This document shows, one piece after another, positions 50,995-61,720 of a stretch of DNA of 64,000 nt. Made by a program: the position numbers and the translations under genes. Numbering within the stretch: the stretch's first letter is position 1; every line of letters begins with the position of its first letter. Origin of the DNA: Rhodococcus sp. SMB37 (lineage in GTDB: Bacteria > Actinomycetota > Actinomycetes > Mycobacteriales > Mycobacteriaceae); assembly GCF_004345605.1 (NCBI RefSeq), contig NZ_SLVY01000020.1, positions 48,179 through 112,178 of the forward strand, in the 5' to 3' direction. The notes beneath the pieces are model-generated. The model saw only the letters and a program-made list of their open reading frames with translations. It was not told the origin of the DNA and ran no database searches.

Positions 50995-52059
50995 ATGGAT
51001 CTGCCCGTCGTACCGCCGATAGCGCCCATGCTGGCGAAGGCCTCATCGAAGGTGCCGGAACAACCGGATTCCGGTGCGGCGCAGTGGTCGTACGAGCCGA
51101 AGTGGGACGGCTTCCGCGCCATAGTGTTCCGTGATGCAGACGAGGTCGTGTTCGCATCGCGTGGTGGCAAGGACCTCGCCAGGTATTTCCCGGAGCTCGT
51201 CGAGCACGTGCGGGCCGAACTTCCCGAGCGTTGCGTGGTGGACGGAGAGATCGTCGTGCCGCGTGAACGCGATGGTCGTACACGGCTGGACTGGCAGGCG
51301 TTGTCGGAGCGGATCCATCCGGCGGCGAGCCGTGTCGCGATACTCGCGGAAGCGACTCCCTCACAATTCATCGGGTTCGACATGCTGGCTCTCGGCGACG
51401 ACAACCTCATGGAGGAGCCGTTCGCCGGTCGTCGTGCGAGGTTGCAGCAGTCCGTCGGTGGCGGCCCGAGCTGCCATCTGACCGCCGCGACCACCGACGC
51501 GGCGACCGCGATGCGGTGGTTCGAGGAGTTCGAGGGCGCTGGTCTCGACGGCGTGGTCGCGAAGAAGCTCGACGGGATCTACCGCCCCGACAAACGCGAC
51601 ATGATCAAGCTCAAGCATGCACGCACCGCCGACTGCGTGCTCATCGGATACCGCAAACACAAGAGCATCGACGGGGTCGGCTCACTGTTGTTGGGGCTGT
51701 ACGACGGTGACGAACTCGCGATGGTCGGCGGCGCATCCGCGTTTACCACGGTCAGGCGTCAGGAGTTGCTCGCCGAGCTGCAACCGCTGCGCGTGGGCGA
51801 CGACGTGGTCGCCGACGGTGAACAGACGAGATGGCGTTCGGCGGCCGATCGCAGCTGGGTCCCGTTGCGTCCGGAACGGGTGCTCGAAGTCGCATACGAC
51901 CAGATGGAGGGGACTCCGGAGACGGCGATGCGATTCCGGCATGCGGCCAGATTCCTCCGCTGGCGACCTGACCGCGACCCACAGAGCTGCACGTACGACC
52001 AACTCGAGGTGCCTGTGCGCTACGACCTTGCCGATGTACTGGACCGGACGGAGGATTGA
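50995..52059 (+). CDS. ligC: ATP-dependent DNA ligase C
   Basis: 354 residues from ATG 50995; ATG 50986 is also in frame. The catalytic lysine is in EPKWDGFRAI (Lys36); DGEIVV, GFDMLALG, EGAGLDGVVAKKLDG and IKLKHARTADCVL give the other nucleotidyltransferase motifs, and the OB domain follows. LigC ligases work in repair with the adjacent Prim-Pol. Two bases separate its stop from the next start. Confidence 0.88.
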   Translation: MDLPVVPPIAPMLAKASSKVPEQPDSGAAQWSYEPKWDGFRAIVFRDADEVVFASRGGKDLARYFPELVEHVRAELPERCVVDGEIVVPRERDGRTRLDWQALSERIHPAASRVAILAEATPSQFIGFDMLALGDDNLMEEPFAGRRARLQQSVGGGPSCHLTAATTDAATAMRWFEEFEGAGLDGVVAKKLDGIYRPDKRDMIKLKHARTADCVLIGYRKHKSIDGVGSLLLGLYDGDELAMVGGASAFTTVRRQELLAELQPLRVGDDVVADGEQTRWRSAADRSWVPLRPERVLEVAYDQMEGTPETAMRFRHAARFLRWRPDRDPQSCTYDQLEVPVRYDLADVLDRTED

Positions 52060-52061
52060 CG

Positions 52062-53135
52062 GTGGCGACAGCGAAACGATCACCCGCGGAAGAACTCGAC
52101 GTCGACGGTGTGCCCGTGCGGCTGTCGAACCCCGACAAGATCTACTTCCCCAGGCTCGGTGCGGAGGGCGGCACCAAACGTCACCTCGTCGAGTACTACC
52201 GTGCGATCACGACGTCCGCGGGTGCACCGCTTCTCGATGCGCTCCGGGATCGCCCTACCCATCTCCAGCGTTTTCCCGATGGTGTCGAGGGTGAAGAGAT
52301 CTATCAGAAACGCGCACCCGCGAAACGGCCCGACCATGTCGCGACGTGCGAGATCACCTTTCCGTCCGGTCGCAAGGCCGATGCGCTGCGCGTGCGTTCG
52401 GCGGCGGATGTGGTGTGGGCGGCCAACCTCGGATGTGTGACGTTCCATCCGTGGGCAGTGCGCTGCGGCGACACGGACAGGCCCGACGAACTCCGGATCG
52501 ACCTCGACCCGCAGCCGGGGACGGATTTCGGTGACGCCCGCGCGGTCGCGCTCGATGTGGTGCGGCCGCTGCTCCACGAATTGGGGTTGACGGGTTTCCC
52601 GAAGACGTCCGGTGGCCGCGGAATCCACATCTATCTGCGGATCGTTCCGGAATGGGACTTCGTCGGGGTGCGCCGCGCCGGGATCGCGCTGATGCGGGAG
52701 GTGGCGCGACGCAGTGATGACCGCGCGACGACTGCCTGGTGGAAGGAAGAGCGCGGTGAGCGGATCTTCCTCGATTTCAATCAGAATGCGCGTGACAAGA
52801 CCATCGCGTCGGCGTATTCGGTGCGGCGAACACCGATCGCGACGGTGTCGACACCGTTGAGCTGGGACGAACTCGCCAACGCCGAGCCGGACGATTTCAC
52901 GATCGCGACGGTACCCGCATTACTGACTCGGCGACCCGATCCGATGTCCGGGCTCGACGATGCCGCGCATTCGATCGATGTTCTCCTCGAGATGGCAGAC
53001 CGCGACGAGGCTGCCGGGCTCGGTGATCTGCCCTACCCGCCGAACCACCCCAAGATGCCGGGCGAACCGAAGCGAGTGCAACCCAGTCGTGACCGGGAGT
53101 TGAAGAGTGGGCAAAGCGGCGGGAACAACACCTGA
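52062..53135 (+). CDS. Prim-Pol (LigD-POL-like) DNA repair primase-polymerase
   Basis: 357 residues. Archaeo-eukaryotic primase fold: LSNPDKIYFP near the N-terminus, HLQRFPDGV, FHPWAVRC, catalytic Asp pair in RIDLDPQPGTDF, SGGRGIHIYLR and LDFNQNARDKTIASAYSVR. Fills gaps and may prime or extend ends for LigC. GTG with GGAGG seven bases upstream; a TTG six bases earlier is the alternative. Paired with ligC as in mycobacteria. Confidence 0.88.
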   Translation: MATAKRSPAEELDVDGVPVRLSNPDKIYFPRLGAEGGTKRHLVEYYRAITTSAGAPLLDALRDRPTHLQRFPDGVEGEEIYQKRAPAKRPDHVATCEITFPSGRKADALRVRSAADVVWAANLGCVTFHPWAVRCGDTDRPDELRIDLDPQPGTDFGDARAVALDVVRPLLHELGLTGFPKTSGGRGIHIYLRIVPEWDFVGVRRAGIALMREVARRSDDRATTAWWKEERGERIFLDFNQNARDKTIASAYSVRRTPIATVSTPLSWDELANAEPDDFTIATVPALLTRRPDPMSGLDDAAHSIDVLLEMADRDEAAGLGDLPYPPNHPKMPGEPKRVQPSRDRELKSGQSGGNNT

Positions 53136-53234
53136 CCGAGACTGTGCTGTGACCGCGCTGTGGAGCATGACAGGACGAACCTCCCTAAACTGTTACCCGA
53201 AGGTAGTTCTTCTGACCGTTGGAGGGCCGCAGGT

Positions 53235-53756
53235 GTGACCTGGGCAAAGATGTCGGGCCGGGTGTCGGTGGTAGGCATGGCGCTGGCTGCGGCAATCGGT
53301 GGTGCTCTGCTGGCTGCGGCGCCGGCGCAATCGTTGACCTGCTCGGCCCCTCCCGGTGCCCCGATGGAATCCGTCGAGATCCTCGGGACCGAAGCATGTG
53401 GTGCGAACACCGAGGGGCCAGGAGGCGCATGGAGCCATGGGGGCGGCGGAGTGGGTTTCGCGGATTCCCGAGGGGATTCGAGGGTCGGAGCCGTCGGTCT
53501 CGACGGTGGTGTCGGAGCTGCCGAGAGTGCCGGAGGACTCCTTGCCGCCGTCGGCGTGGGCGCCGAGTCCCTCGCGCTCGGTGTGCTCGATCAGCCGGGT
53601 ACCGCATTGGTAGCGACCGGTCCGAGGTCGCAGGCATTCATCGGTGACGCTACCGATCCGGTCCTGTGCGTGGGAGAGATGGCACTGGCGGCGAACCTCA
53701 CGACCGGCCAGGGCTGCGTCGTGTACGGATCCTTCCAGTACGCGACAGCGCCGTAG
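53235..53756 (+). CDS. Secreted DUF6764-type protein
   Basis: 173 residues from a GTG behind GGAGGG. A signal peptide (about 1-33, VVGMALAAAIGGALLAAAPAQS) leads to a Gly/Ala-rich low-complexity protein with four cysteines. It resembles small secreted actinobacterial proteins of unknown function (DUF6764). Earlier in-frame starts exist but lack a ribosome binding site. Confidence 0.6.
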   Translation: MTWAKMSGRVSVVGMALAAAIGGALLAAAPAQSLTCSAPPGAPMESVEILGTEACGANTEGPGGAWSHGGGGVGFADSRGDSRVGAVGLDGGVGAAESAGGLLAAVGVGAESLALGVLDQPGTALVATGPRSQAFIGDATDPVLCVGEMALAANLTTGQGCVVYGSFQYATAP

Positions 53757-53869
53757 TCCGAGAAACCCGTGGTCCGATAATTCCCGGACTGCCGACAATC
53801 TGTATGTAAGGCCTTCCCCGGACCCGTGTGGGCACGTAGCGTGTCGGAAACATCCGAGCGGAGGTACCG

Positions 53870-55093
53870 ATGAGCGTCCGGGCGATCGACCGTGAGCAGG
53901 CTTCACGCGGGCACGGTGTCCGAGAACTGCCCCCGACCGCAATGCACGTCGACTCGAGGTTCCTACCGCTCGCCGACCGCTTCTTCGCCCTCTACAAGGA
54001 GCCGCAGCACGGCGGCGGAGCGCTCACCGCGTATCTGCACGGGGAGATGGTCCTCGACATCTGGGCAGGATGGGCCGATCGCAACCGGCGCTGGACCCGC
54101 GACACGATGACGCTGTCGTTCTCTACGGGCAAGGGCGTCGCCTCGACCGTCGTGCACAGACTCGCCGAGCGCGGCCTGATCGACTATTTCGCCCCCGTAG
54201 CGCAGTACTGGCCGGAGTTCGCGGCAGGCGGCAAGGACTCGATCACCGTCGCCGACGTGATGACCCACAGCGCCGGTCTGCACCGCGTACGCGGTCTCGT
54301 ACCCGGCACTCACGGAATCCTCGACTACGACCGGACGGTCGCCGCGCTCGCCGCGGCACATCCCGACAAGCGTCGTCACCGCGGATCGGGCTATCACGCG
54401 GTCACCTACGGCTGGCTGGTCGCGGAGATCGCTGCGCGGGTCACCGGGAAGCCGTTCGTCGACGTGGTCGAAGAGGAGATTGCCCGGCCACTGGGCACCC
54501 GCGACTTCTGGTACCGGGTTCCCGCCGGCGACCGACACCGCATCGCACCGCTGTTTCCCCGGATCAGTCCGATGGGGCTGAACTGGGGTGTGAGCGCGGC
54601 GGTGCTGTCGAGGATCGGACCAACGCGCGGGCTCGCGGAGGCGGGGATGCCCGACGGATTCGACGACCTCGTCCGCGACCCGGCGGTGCACGATGCGGTG
54701 ATGCCCGGCTGGAACGGCGTGTTCACGGCGCGTTCTCTCGCACGGATGTACGGGGCGATCGCGGCCGGGGGAGTACTCGACGGTCGGCGGTTCCTGGATC
54801 CCGGGACGATCGCCGAGATGAGCAGGGTGCGCCGTCGCAGCCACGACTACGTCCTCGGTGTCCCGATGGCGTGGCGACTCGGATACCACCAGCCCGTCTT
54901 CGCGAGCACCGAGCGGCCGCGGGGCGCACTCGGGCACTACGGAGTGGGTGGTTCGGGAGCGTTCGCCGACCTCGAGTCGGGTCTGTCGCTCGCGTTCACC
55001 ACCAACCGGCTCGGCGCCGGTGCGATCCCGCTCGGCGATCTGCGCCTGGCCCGCCTCGGCGCGCAGGCACGCGACCTGGCAAGGAAAGCGTGA
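53870..55093 (+). CDS. Beta-lactamase-fold serine hydrolase (LipE/EstB-like)
   Basis: 407 residues. The SxxK motif is SFSTGKG (Ser85 and Lys88), the second catalytic motif is GYHAVTYGWL with Tyr, and a GVGGSGAF segment replaces the third. Family members are esterases or penicillin-binding-like hydrolases; there is no signal peptide, so cytoplasmic esterase activity is more likely. ATG with GAGGTACC upstream, GAGCGGAGG nearby. Confidence 0.85.
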   Translation: MSVRAIDREQASRGHGVRELPPTAMHVDSRFLPLADRFFALYKEPQHGGGALTAYLHGEMVLDIWAGWADRNRRWTRDTMTLSFSTGKGVASTVVHRLAERGLIDYFAPVAQYWPEFAAGGKDSITVADVMTHSAGLHRVRGLVPGTHGILDYDRTVAALAAAHPDKRRHRGSGYHAVTYGWLVAEIAARVTGKPFVDVVEEEIARPLGTRDFWYRVPAGDRHRIAPLFPRISPMGLNWGVSAAVLSRIGPTRGLAEAGMPDGFDDLVRDPAVHDAVMPGWNGVFTARSLARMYGAIAAGGVLDGRRFLDPGTIAEMSRVRRRSHDYVLGVPMAWRLGYHQPVFASTERPRGALGHYGVGGSGAFADLESGLSLAFTTNRLGAGAIPLGDLRLARLGAQARDLARKA

Positions 55094-55211
55094 GTGCCCC
55101 TGCCTCGACGTGCGGCGGAGATTCCCGTTCCGGCACGAAGAGCAGGGCGAGGCGGGCAGTATCCGGAGCAGGGCATTCATGCTCTGTGCCGATTATGTGA
55201 GGAGCGCCGCC

Positions 55212-55436
55212 ATGAGTCATGTGTACCGAGTGATCGAGGTCGTCGGATCGTCGACGGTCGGGGTGGACGACGCGATCGCCAAGGCTGTCGCGAGGGCCGG
55301 GGAGACGACGCGCCACCTGGAATGGTTCGAAGTCGTCAACACGCGCGGCCACATCGATGACGGTGCTGTCGCGCACACGCAAGTTACGCTCAAGATCGGA
55401 TTCCGGATCGAGTCCGGCGACGAATTGTCCGAATAG
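55212..55436 (+). CDS. Dodecin family flavin-storage protein
   Basis: 74 residues. Forms hollow dodecamers that bind flavins. Trp38 (LEWFEVVNTRGHI), AHTQVTLKIGFRIE and the N-terminal VYRVIEVVGSS are family marks. ATG with GGAGCGCC upstream. Next gene encodes an FAD reductase, so linked flavin use is plausible. Confidence 0.9.
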   Translation: MSHVYRVIEVVGSSTVGVDDAIAKAVARAGETTRHLEWFEVVNTRGHIDDGAVAHTQVTLKIGFRIESGDELSE

Positions 55437-55466
55437 CGCATTCTCGCCACCGGGAGCGGCCTGCTA

Positions 55467-55513
55467 AGATTTGGATAATATGATTCTCGACCAAATCTGT
55501 AACGTGTTATAGT
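55467..55513 (+). promoter_or_regulatory. Inverted repeat and -10-like elements before fprB
   Basis: AGATTTGG (55467-55474) and CCAAATCT (55491-55498) are perfect complements 16 bases apart. Between them lies TAATAT (55476-55481), a good -10 candidate, and TATAGT (55508-55513) is a second one just downstream. A regulator bound to the repeat would sit on the promoter. Confidence 0.5.
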
Positions 55514-55559
55514 CTGGGGTTCCGACGACCCCACCCGGCACTCTCAGGCAGGTAGCGAA

Positions 55560-57239
<1,680 letters not shown>

Positions 57240-57266
57240 CACGCACGGTCTCGAATCGCACTGAAT

Positions 57267-57309
57267 GAATGTGCCGTTCATCTCCTTCCCAAGTGTGAAC
57301 GGCACATTC
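57267..57309 (+). terminator. Hairpin after fprB
   Basis: Perfect 14-base arms GAATGTGCCGTTCA (57267-57280) and TGAACGGCACATTC (57296-57309), 15-base loop. Confidence 0.75.
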
Positions 57310-57410
57310 GCTCCGCTGCCCGAATTGCTCGACGCCGGGTCGGTGTGTGTAATGACCAGGTACGCCAGCGCCGCGGTCGGGGATGTGAAAACGCGACGCA
57401 CCGTCGAACG

Positions 57411-58370
57411 ATGGGTAATTTGTCGATGTCTGTGAAGCAGTCCATGCCCAAGAGTCGTCACCGTGCCACGCGCCGGGTCGGCCGCTTCGTCGCCGCTCTC
57501 ACGGGTGCCGGCGCAGTCGCACTCGCGATGGCCGGCCCCGCGGCTGCCGCGCCGCTGTGGCCGGGCGGCCCGGAGGTACCGAGTGTCGAAGACCTGATCG
57601 AGGGTCTCGCACCGGCGATCCCGGGCGCACCGCAACTCCCGATCCCGCAGGCCCCTGAGCCGGCGGCACCGTTCTCGGATCCGGCCCTGAATCCGTCCTC
57701 AGGTGAAACGGTCGGCGTCGCGCAGCCCATCATCATCCGGTTCAACGAACCCGTCGGCGATCGCGCTGCCGCCGAACGTGCCATCAAGATCACTTCGGAG
57801 CCGGCCGTCGATGGCCACTTCTACTGGGCGTCGGACCAGCAGGTGCGGTGGAAGCCGTTCGAGTTCTGGCCCGCGCACACCACCGTCGACGTCCGGGCCG
57901 GCGGGGCGCATTCCTCGTTCACGATCGGCGATGCCCTCGTGACCGTGGCCGACGACAACACCAAGACGATCACCGTGACCCGAAACGGCGAGGTGGTCCG
58001 GACCATGCCGACCTCGTTCGGCAAGCCCGGCCACGAAACCCCGAACGGCACGTACATCGTCGGCGACAAGTTCCGCGACATGTACATGGACTCGTCGACG
58101 TACGGTGTGCCCGTCGACGACCCCGAGGGCTATCGCACCTACGTCGAGTACGCGACGCGGATGTCCAACAGCGGCATCTTCATCCACGCCGCCCCGTGGT
58201 CCGAATGGGCGCAGGGCAACACCAACACCAGCCATGGCTGCCTCAATGTGAGCACCGCCGACGGCCAGTGGTTCTACGAGAATGCCCGCAAGGGCGACCC
58301 GGTGATCGTGCAGAACACCGGCGGTGGCGTCCTCAACGGCTGGGACGGCCTCGGAGACTGGAACCTCTAG
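57411..58370 (+). CDS. L,D-transpeptidase with Ig-like domain
   Basis: 319 residues. Signal peptide with cut near PAAAAPLW, a Pro-rich linker, an Ig-like domain (about 85-165, SGETVGVAQPIIIRFNEPV) and a YkuD catalytic domain with the motif HAAPWSEWAQGN and catalytic Cys in SHGCLNVS. It would make 3-3 cross-links in peptidoglycan. No lipobox. ATG start; ATG five codons later is the alternative. Confidence 0.9.
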   Translation: MGNLSMSVKQSMPKSRHRATRRVGRFVAALTGAGAVALAMAGPAAAAPLWPGGPEVPSVEDLIEGLAPAIPGAPQLPIPQAPEPAAPFSDPALNPSSGETVGVAQPIIIRFNEPVGDRAAAERAIKITSEPAVDGHFYWASDQQVRWKPFEFWPAHTTVDVRAGGAHSSFTIGDALVTVADDNTKTITVTRNGEVVRTMPTSFGKPGHETPNGTYIVGDKFRDMYMDSSTYGVPVDDPEGYRTYVEYATRMSNSGIFIHAAPWSEWAQGNTNTSHGCLNVSTADGQWFYENARKGDPVIVQNTGGGVLNGWDGLGDWNL

Positions 58371-58384
58371 CGAGCGCCGAGTTT

Positions 58385-58473
58385 CGCCCCCTACCAGACC
58401 GAGCGAGTGAATCGGTTCGATCTTCCGAGACGAACGAGACATTCGCTCGGAAGGGTAGGGGGCGCCTTCTTTT
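58385..58473 (+). terminator. Intrinsic terminator after the L,D-transpeptidase gene
   Basis: Left arm from 58385 (CGCCCCCTACC, then CCGAGCGA) and right arm to 58464 (CGCTCGG, then GGGTAGGGGG) form a long stem with one small internal mismatch, followed by TTCTTTT. One of the few hairpins here with a T-run. Confidence 0.8.
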
Positions 58474-58512
58474 CGTAACCACCTGTTCGTAGATGGCGGA
58501 CAGACTGCCTCG

Positions 58513-59439
58513 GTGCCATCGAGTCCGGAACGAACACTGCCGCAGACGAGCCGCGGTCTACGCGGCCGTCCGTGGACCGACTACGCGCTGTTCGCGGTGC
58601 TCGTCGGACCCAACGTCGCGTTGCTGATCCTGTTCACCTATCGCCCCCTGGTGGACAACATCCGGCTCTCGTTCTTCGAGTGGAACATCTCCAGTCCCAC
58701 TTCGACGTTCATCGGATTCGACAATTATCGTGAATGGTTCGGAAGATCCGATACCTGGCAGATCGTCGGAAACACACTCTTCTTCACTGCGGCCGCCGTC
58801 ATCGGCTCGATGGTGATCGGGCTCGGCCTCGCTCTGCTCCTCGATCGGAAGCTGATCGGCCGCAATCTGGTCCGCTCCGCGCTGTTCGCGCCGTTCGTCA
58901 TCTCGGGCGCCGCCGTCGGTGTCGCCTTCCAGTTCGTCTTCGATCCGAACTTCGGCCTCGTCCAGGACGTTCTGGCCCGGATCGGAATCGAATCGCCCAA
59001 CTTCTACCAGGACCCGACCTGGGCGTTGGTGATGGTGACACTGACCTACCTGTGGAAGAACCTCGGCTACACGTTCGTCATCTATCTCGCCGCATTGCAG
59101 GGACTGCGCTCCGAACTGAGTGAGGCCGCAGCGATCGACGGGGCGTCCGGGTGGACCACGTTCCGCAGGGTCATCCTGCCTCAGCTTCGCCCGACCACAT
59201 ACTTCCTGTCGATCACGGTGTTGCTCAATTCGTTCCAGGTATTCGACATCATCAATGTGATGACGCGCGGCGGACCGCTCGGCACCGGTACCACCACCAT
59301 GGTGTTCCAGATCTACGACGAGTCGTTCCGCAACTTCCGCGCCGGATACGGGGCAACCGTGGCCACCATCATGTTCCTGGTGCTGCTCGCGGTGACCGTC
59401 TACCAGGTCCGCATCATGGATCGAGGGGATCATAAGTGA
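58513..59439 (+). CDS. ugpA: ABC sugar/glycerol-phosphate permease UgpA-type
   Basis: 308 residues, six membrane helices. The EAA loop is ELSEAAAIDGASGWTTFRRVILPQLRP near 215. GTG start. First of four genes for one importer; the next start overlaps its stop (GTGA). The specific substrate (glycerol phosphate, glycerophosphocholine or a sugar) is not clear from this protein. Confidence 0.85.
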   Translation: MPSSPERTLPQTSRGLRGRPWTDYALFAVLVGPNVALLILFTYRPLVDNIRLSFFEWNISSPTSTFIGFDNYREWFGRSDTWQIVGNTLFFTAAAVIGSMVIGLGLALLLDRKLIGRNLVRSALFAPFVISGAAVGVAFQFVFDPNFGLVQDVLARIGIESPNFYQDPTWALVMVTLTYLWKNLGYTFVIYLAALQGLRSELSEAAAIDGASGWTTFRRVILPQLRPTTYFLSITVLLNSFQVFDIINVMTRGGPLGTGTTTMVFQIYDESFRNFRAGYGATVATIMFLVLLAVTVYQVRIMDRGDHK

Positions 59440-60329
59440 CCGCTCTCGCCGACCGTCCCACCACCTACGTCGAACCCGAGCCGGTGGACGCCGACACCCA
59501 CGCGCGCCGCGAACGTCTCGTGAAGGTGTTCGGCTATGCCGCCATGCTGTGTGTCCTGATCATCGTGGGACTGCCTCTGTATTGGATCGTCATGACCTCC
59601 TTCAAGGAGCGCCCGGACATCTATACGATCCCGGTGACCTGGTGGCCGGCCGTGTTCCATCCCCAGAACTACTCCGAGGCCGTGCAGTCCGTGGAGTTCT
59701 TCGCGTTCCTCCGCAACTCGGTGATCATCACATCGATTCTCGCGGGCGTGAAATTCGTCCTCGGTGTGCTCAGCGCGTACGGGTTGGTATTTCTGCGTTT
59801 CCCCGGCAAGAACCTCGTGTTCCTGGGAATCATCGCGGCTCTGATGGTGCCCAACCAGATCACCGTCATCTCCAACTACGCGTTGGTCGCGGAATGGGGA
59901 TGGCGCAATACCTTCCAGGGCATCATCGTTCCACTCGCGGGCGTCGCCTTCGGAACGTTCCTGATGCGAAACCACTTCCTGTCGATTCCGGCCGAGATCA
60001 TCGAGGCCGCAAGGATGGATGGGGCCGGCCCGCTGCGGCTGCTGTGGCGGGTCGTGCTGCCGGTATCAGGCCCGACCATGGTGGCGTTCGCGATCATCAC
60101 CGTGGTCAACGAGTGGAACGAGTACCTCTGGCCGTTCCTCATGGCGGACGACGCATCCGTAGCGCCGCTGCCTATCGGCCTGACGCTGCTCCAGAACAAC
60201 GACGGCGTCACCAATTGGGGTCCGGTCATGGCGGGCACTGTGCTCGCGATGCTCCCGATCCTCGTGGTCTTTCTTCTCCTGCAACGACACATGATCAAGG
60301 GCCTCACCTCCGGTGCGGTCAAGGGCTGA
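59436..60329 (+). CDS. ugpE: ABC sugar/glycerol-phosphate permease UgpE-type
   Basis: 297 residues, six helices. EAA loop: EIIEAARMDGAGPLRLLWRVVLPVSGP near 190. GTG start overlapping the ugpA stop. Second permease of the importer. Confidence 0.85.
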   Translation: MTALADRPTTYVEPEPVDADTHARRERLVKVFGYAAMLCVLIIVGLPLYWIVMTSFKERPDIYTIPVTWWPAVFHPQNYSEAVQSVEFFAFLRNSVIITSILAGVKFVLGVLSAYGLVFLRFPGKNLVFLGIIAALMVPNQITVISNYALVAEWGWRNTFQGIIVPLAGVAFGTFLMRNHFLSIPAEIIEAARMDGAGPLRLLWRVVLPVSGPTMVAFAIITVVNEWNEYLWPFLMADDASVAPLPIGLTLLQNNDGVTNWGPVMAGTVLAMLPILVVFLLLQRHMIKGLTSGAVKG

Positions 60330-60347
60330 ACACTCAGGGAGCTGGTA

Positions 60348-61688
60348 ATGGGTATCGACATCAGGAATTTGAACAGGCGCGGCTTCCTGGGGCTGACGGG
60401 TCTTGTCGCGACGAGCGCGGCGTTGGCCGCGTGCGCGGGAACCGGCGGCGGCTCGAGTGGTTCGTCCAGCGCATCGGGCTCGGGGGCGGCCGGTGACGCG
60501 ACCACTGTCAACTTCTGGTCCAATCACCCCGGCAAGTCCATCGAGATCGAGAAGGAACTGATCAGCCGTTTCCAGGCGCAGAACCCTGAGTTGACGGTCA
60601 ACCTGATCGATGGTGGCAAGAACTACGAAGAGGTGTCGCAGAAGTTCAACGCGGCACTGTCCGGTGGCGACCTGCCGGACGTCGTCGTCCTGTCCGACGT
60701 GTGGTGGTTCAACTATGCGATCACCGGCGCCATCGCACCGCTCGACGATCTGTTCTCGACTGTCGGCGTCGACACCGGCGACTACGTCGACTCACTCCTC
60801 GCCGACTATCTGTACGAGGGGAGCCATTTCGCGCTTCCCTACGCGCGGTCGACGCCGCTGTTCTACTACAACAAGGACGTGTGGACCCAGGCCGGGCTGC
60901 CCGACCGCGGCCCCGAGTCGTGGGCGGAGTTCGACGAGTGGGGACCTCGCATCCAGGAGGTCGTCGGCAGCGGAAAGTGGGCGCACGGCTGGGGCAATGC
61001 CGCGGACTACCTCGGCTGGACGTTCGAGGGTCCGATCTGGACCTTCGGCGGCGCTTACTCCGACGGTTGGGACCTGAAGTTCACGGATTCGAAGACCCTC
61101 GAGGCCGGCGCCTTCCTGAAGGACATGATCCACACCAAGAAATACGCGTCCGTCTCGAACGACATCGCCAACGACTTCTCGGCCGGTCTCCTCGCGTCCA
61201 CGATCGCGTCCACCGGTGACCTGTCCGGCATCACCAGCAACGCGGCCTTCGAATTCGGCACCGCATTCCTGCCCGCACCCGACGGACCCGGCTGCCCGAC
61301 CGGCGGTGCCGGCCTGGCGATCCCGTCAGGTATTTCCGACGAGCGCAAGGCCAATGCGCTGAAGTTCGTCGACTTCGTCACCAACGGCGACAACACGGCG
61401 TACTTCTCGCAGAACACCGGATACATGCCGGTCCGTAAGTCCGCGGTCGAGAACGACGAGATGAAGAAGTACCTCGACGAGAACCCCAACGCGCGCACCG
61501 CCGTCGACCAGCTCGCTGTCACTCGCTCGCAGGACTACGCCCGCGTGTTCGTTCCGGGTGCCGACCAGGTGATCGGAACCGGACTCGAGAAGATCGCGCT
61601 GCAGAACGCCGACGTTGCAATGACGTTCGCGGAGATCCAGGACCAGCTGCAGCAGATCATCGATCGTCAGATCACCCCCAACCTGTAA
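60348..61688 (+). CDS. ugpB: Substrate-binding lipoprotein UgpB-type
   Basis: 446 residues. The twin-arginine-like NRRGFLG (Arg10-Arg11) and the lipobox LAAC (Cys29) mark a Tat-exported lipoprotein, then a Ser/Gly-rich linker and a type-2 periplasmic binding fold (FWSNHPGKSIEIEKELISRF, LPDVVVLSDVWWFNYA). Mycobacterial UgpB binds glycerophosphocholine; ligand here unknown. ATG start. Confidence 0.85.
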   Translation: MGIDIRNLNRRGFLGLTGLVATSAALAACAGTGGGSSGSSSASGSGAAGDATTVNFWSNHPGKSIEIEKELISRFQAQNPELTVNLIDGGKNYEEVSQKFNAALSGGDLPDVVVLSDVWWFNYAITGAIAPLDDLFSTVGVDTGDYVDSLLADYLYEGSHFALPYARSTPLFYYNKDVWTQAGLPDRGPESWAEFDEWGPRIQEVVGSGKWAHGWGNAADYLGWTFEGPIWTFGGAYSDGWDLKFTDSKTLEAGAFLKDMIHTKKYASVSNDIANDFSAGLLASTIASTGDLSGITSNAAFEFGTAFLPAPDGPGCPTGGAGLAIPSGISDERKANALKFVDFVTNGDNTAYFSQNTGYMPVRKSAVENDEMKKYLDENPNARTAVDQLAVTRSQDYARVFVPGADQVIGTGLEKIALQNADVAMTFAEIQDQLQQIIDRQITPNL

Positions 61689-61720
61689 GCGCACAATTCA
61701 CAGACAGAGGTACGAACCCA

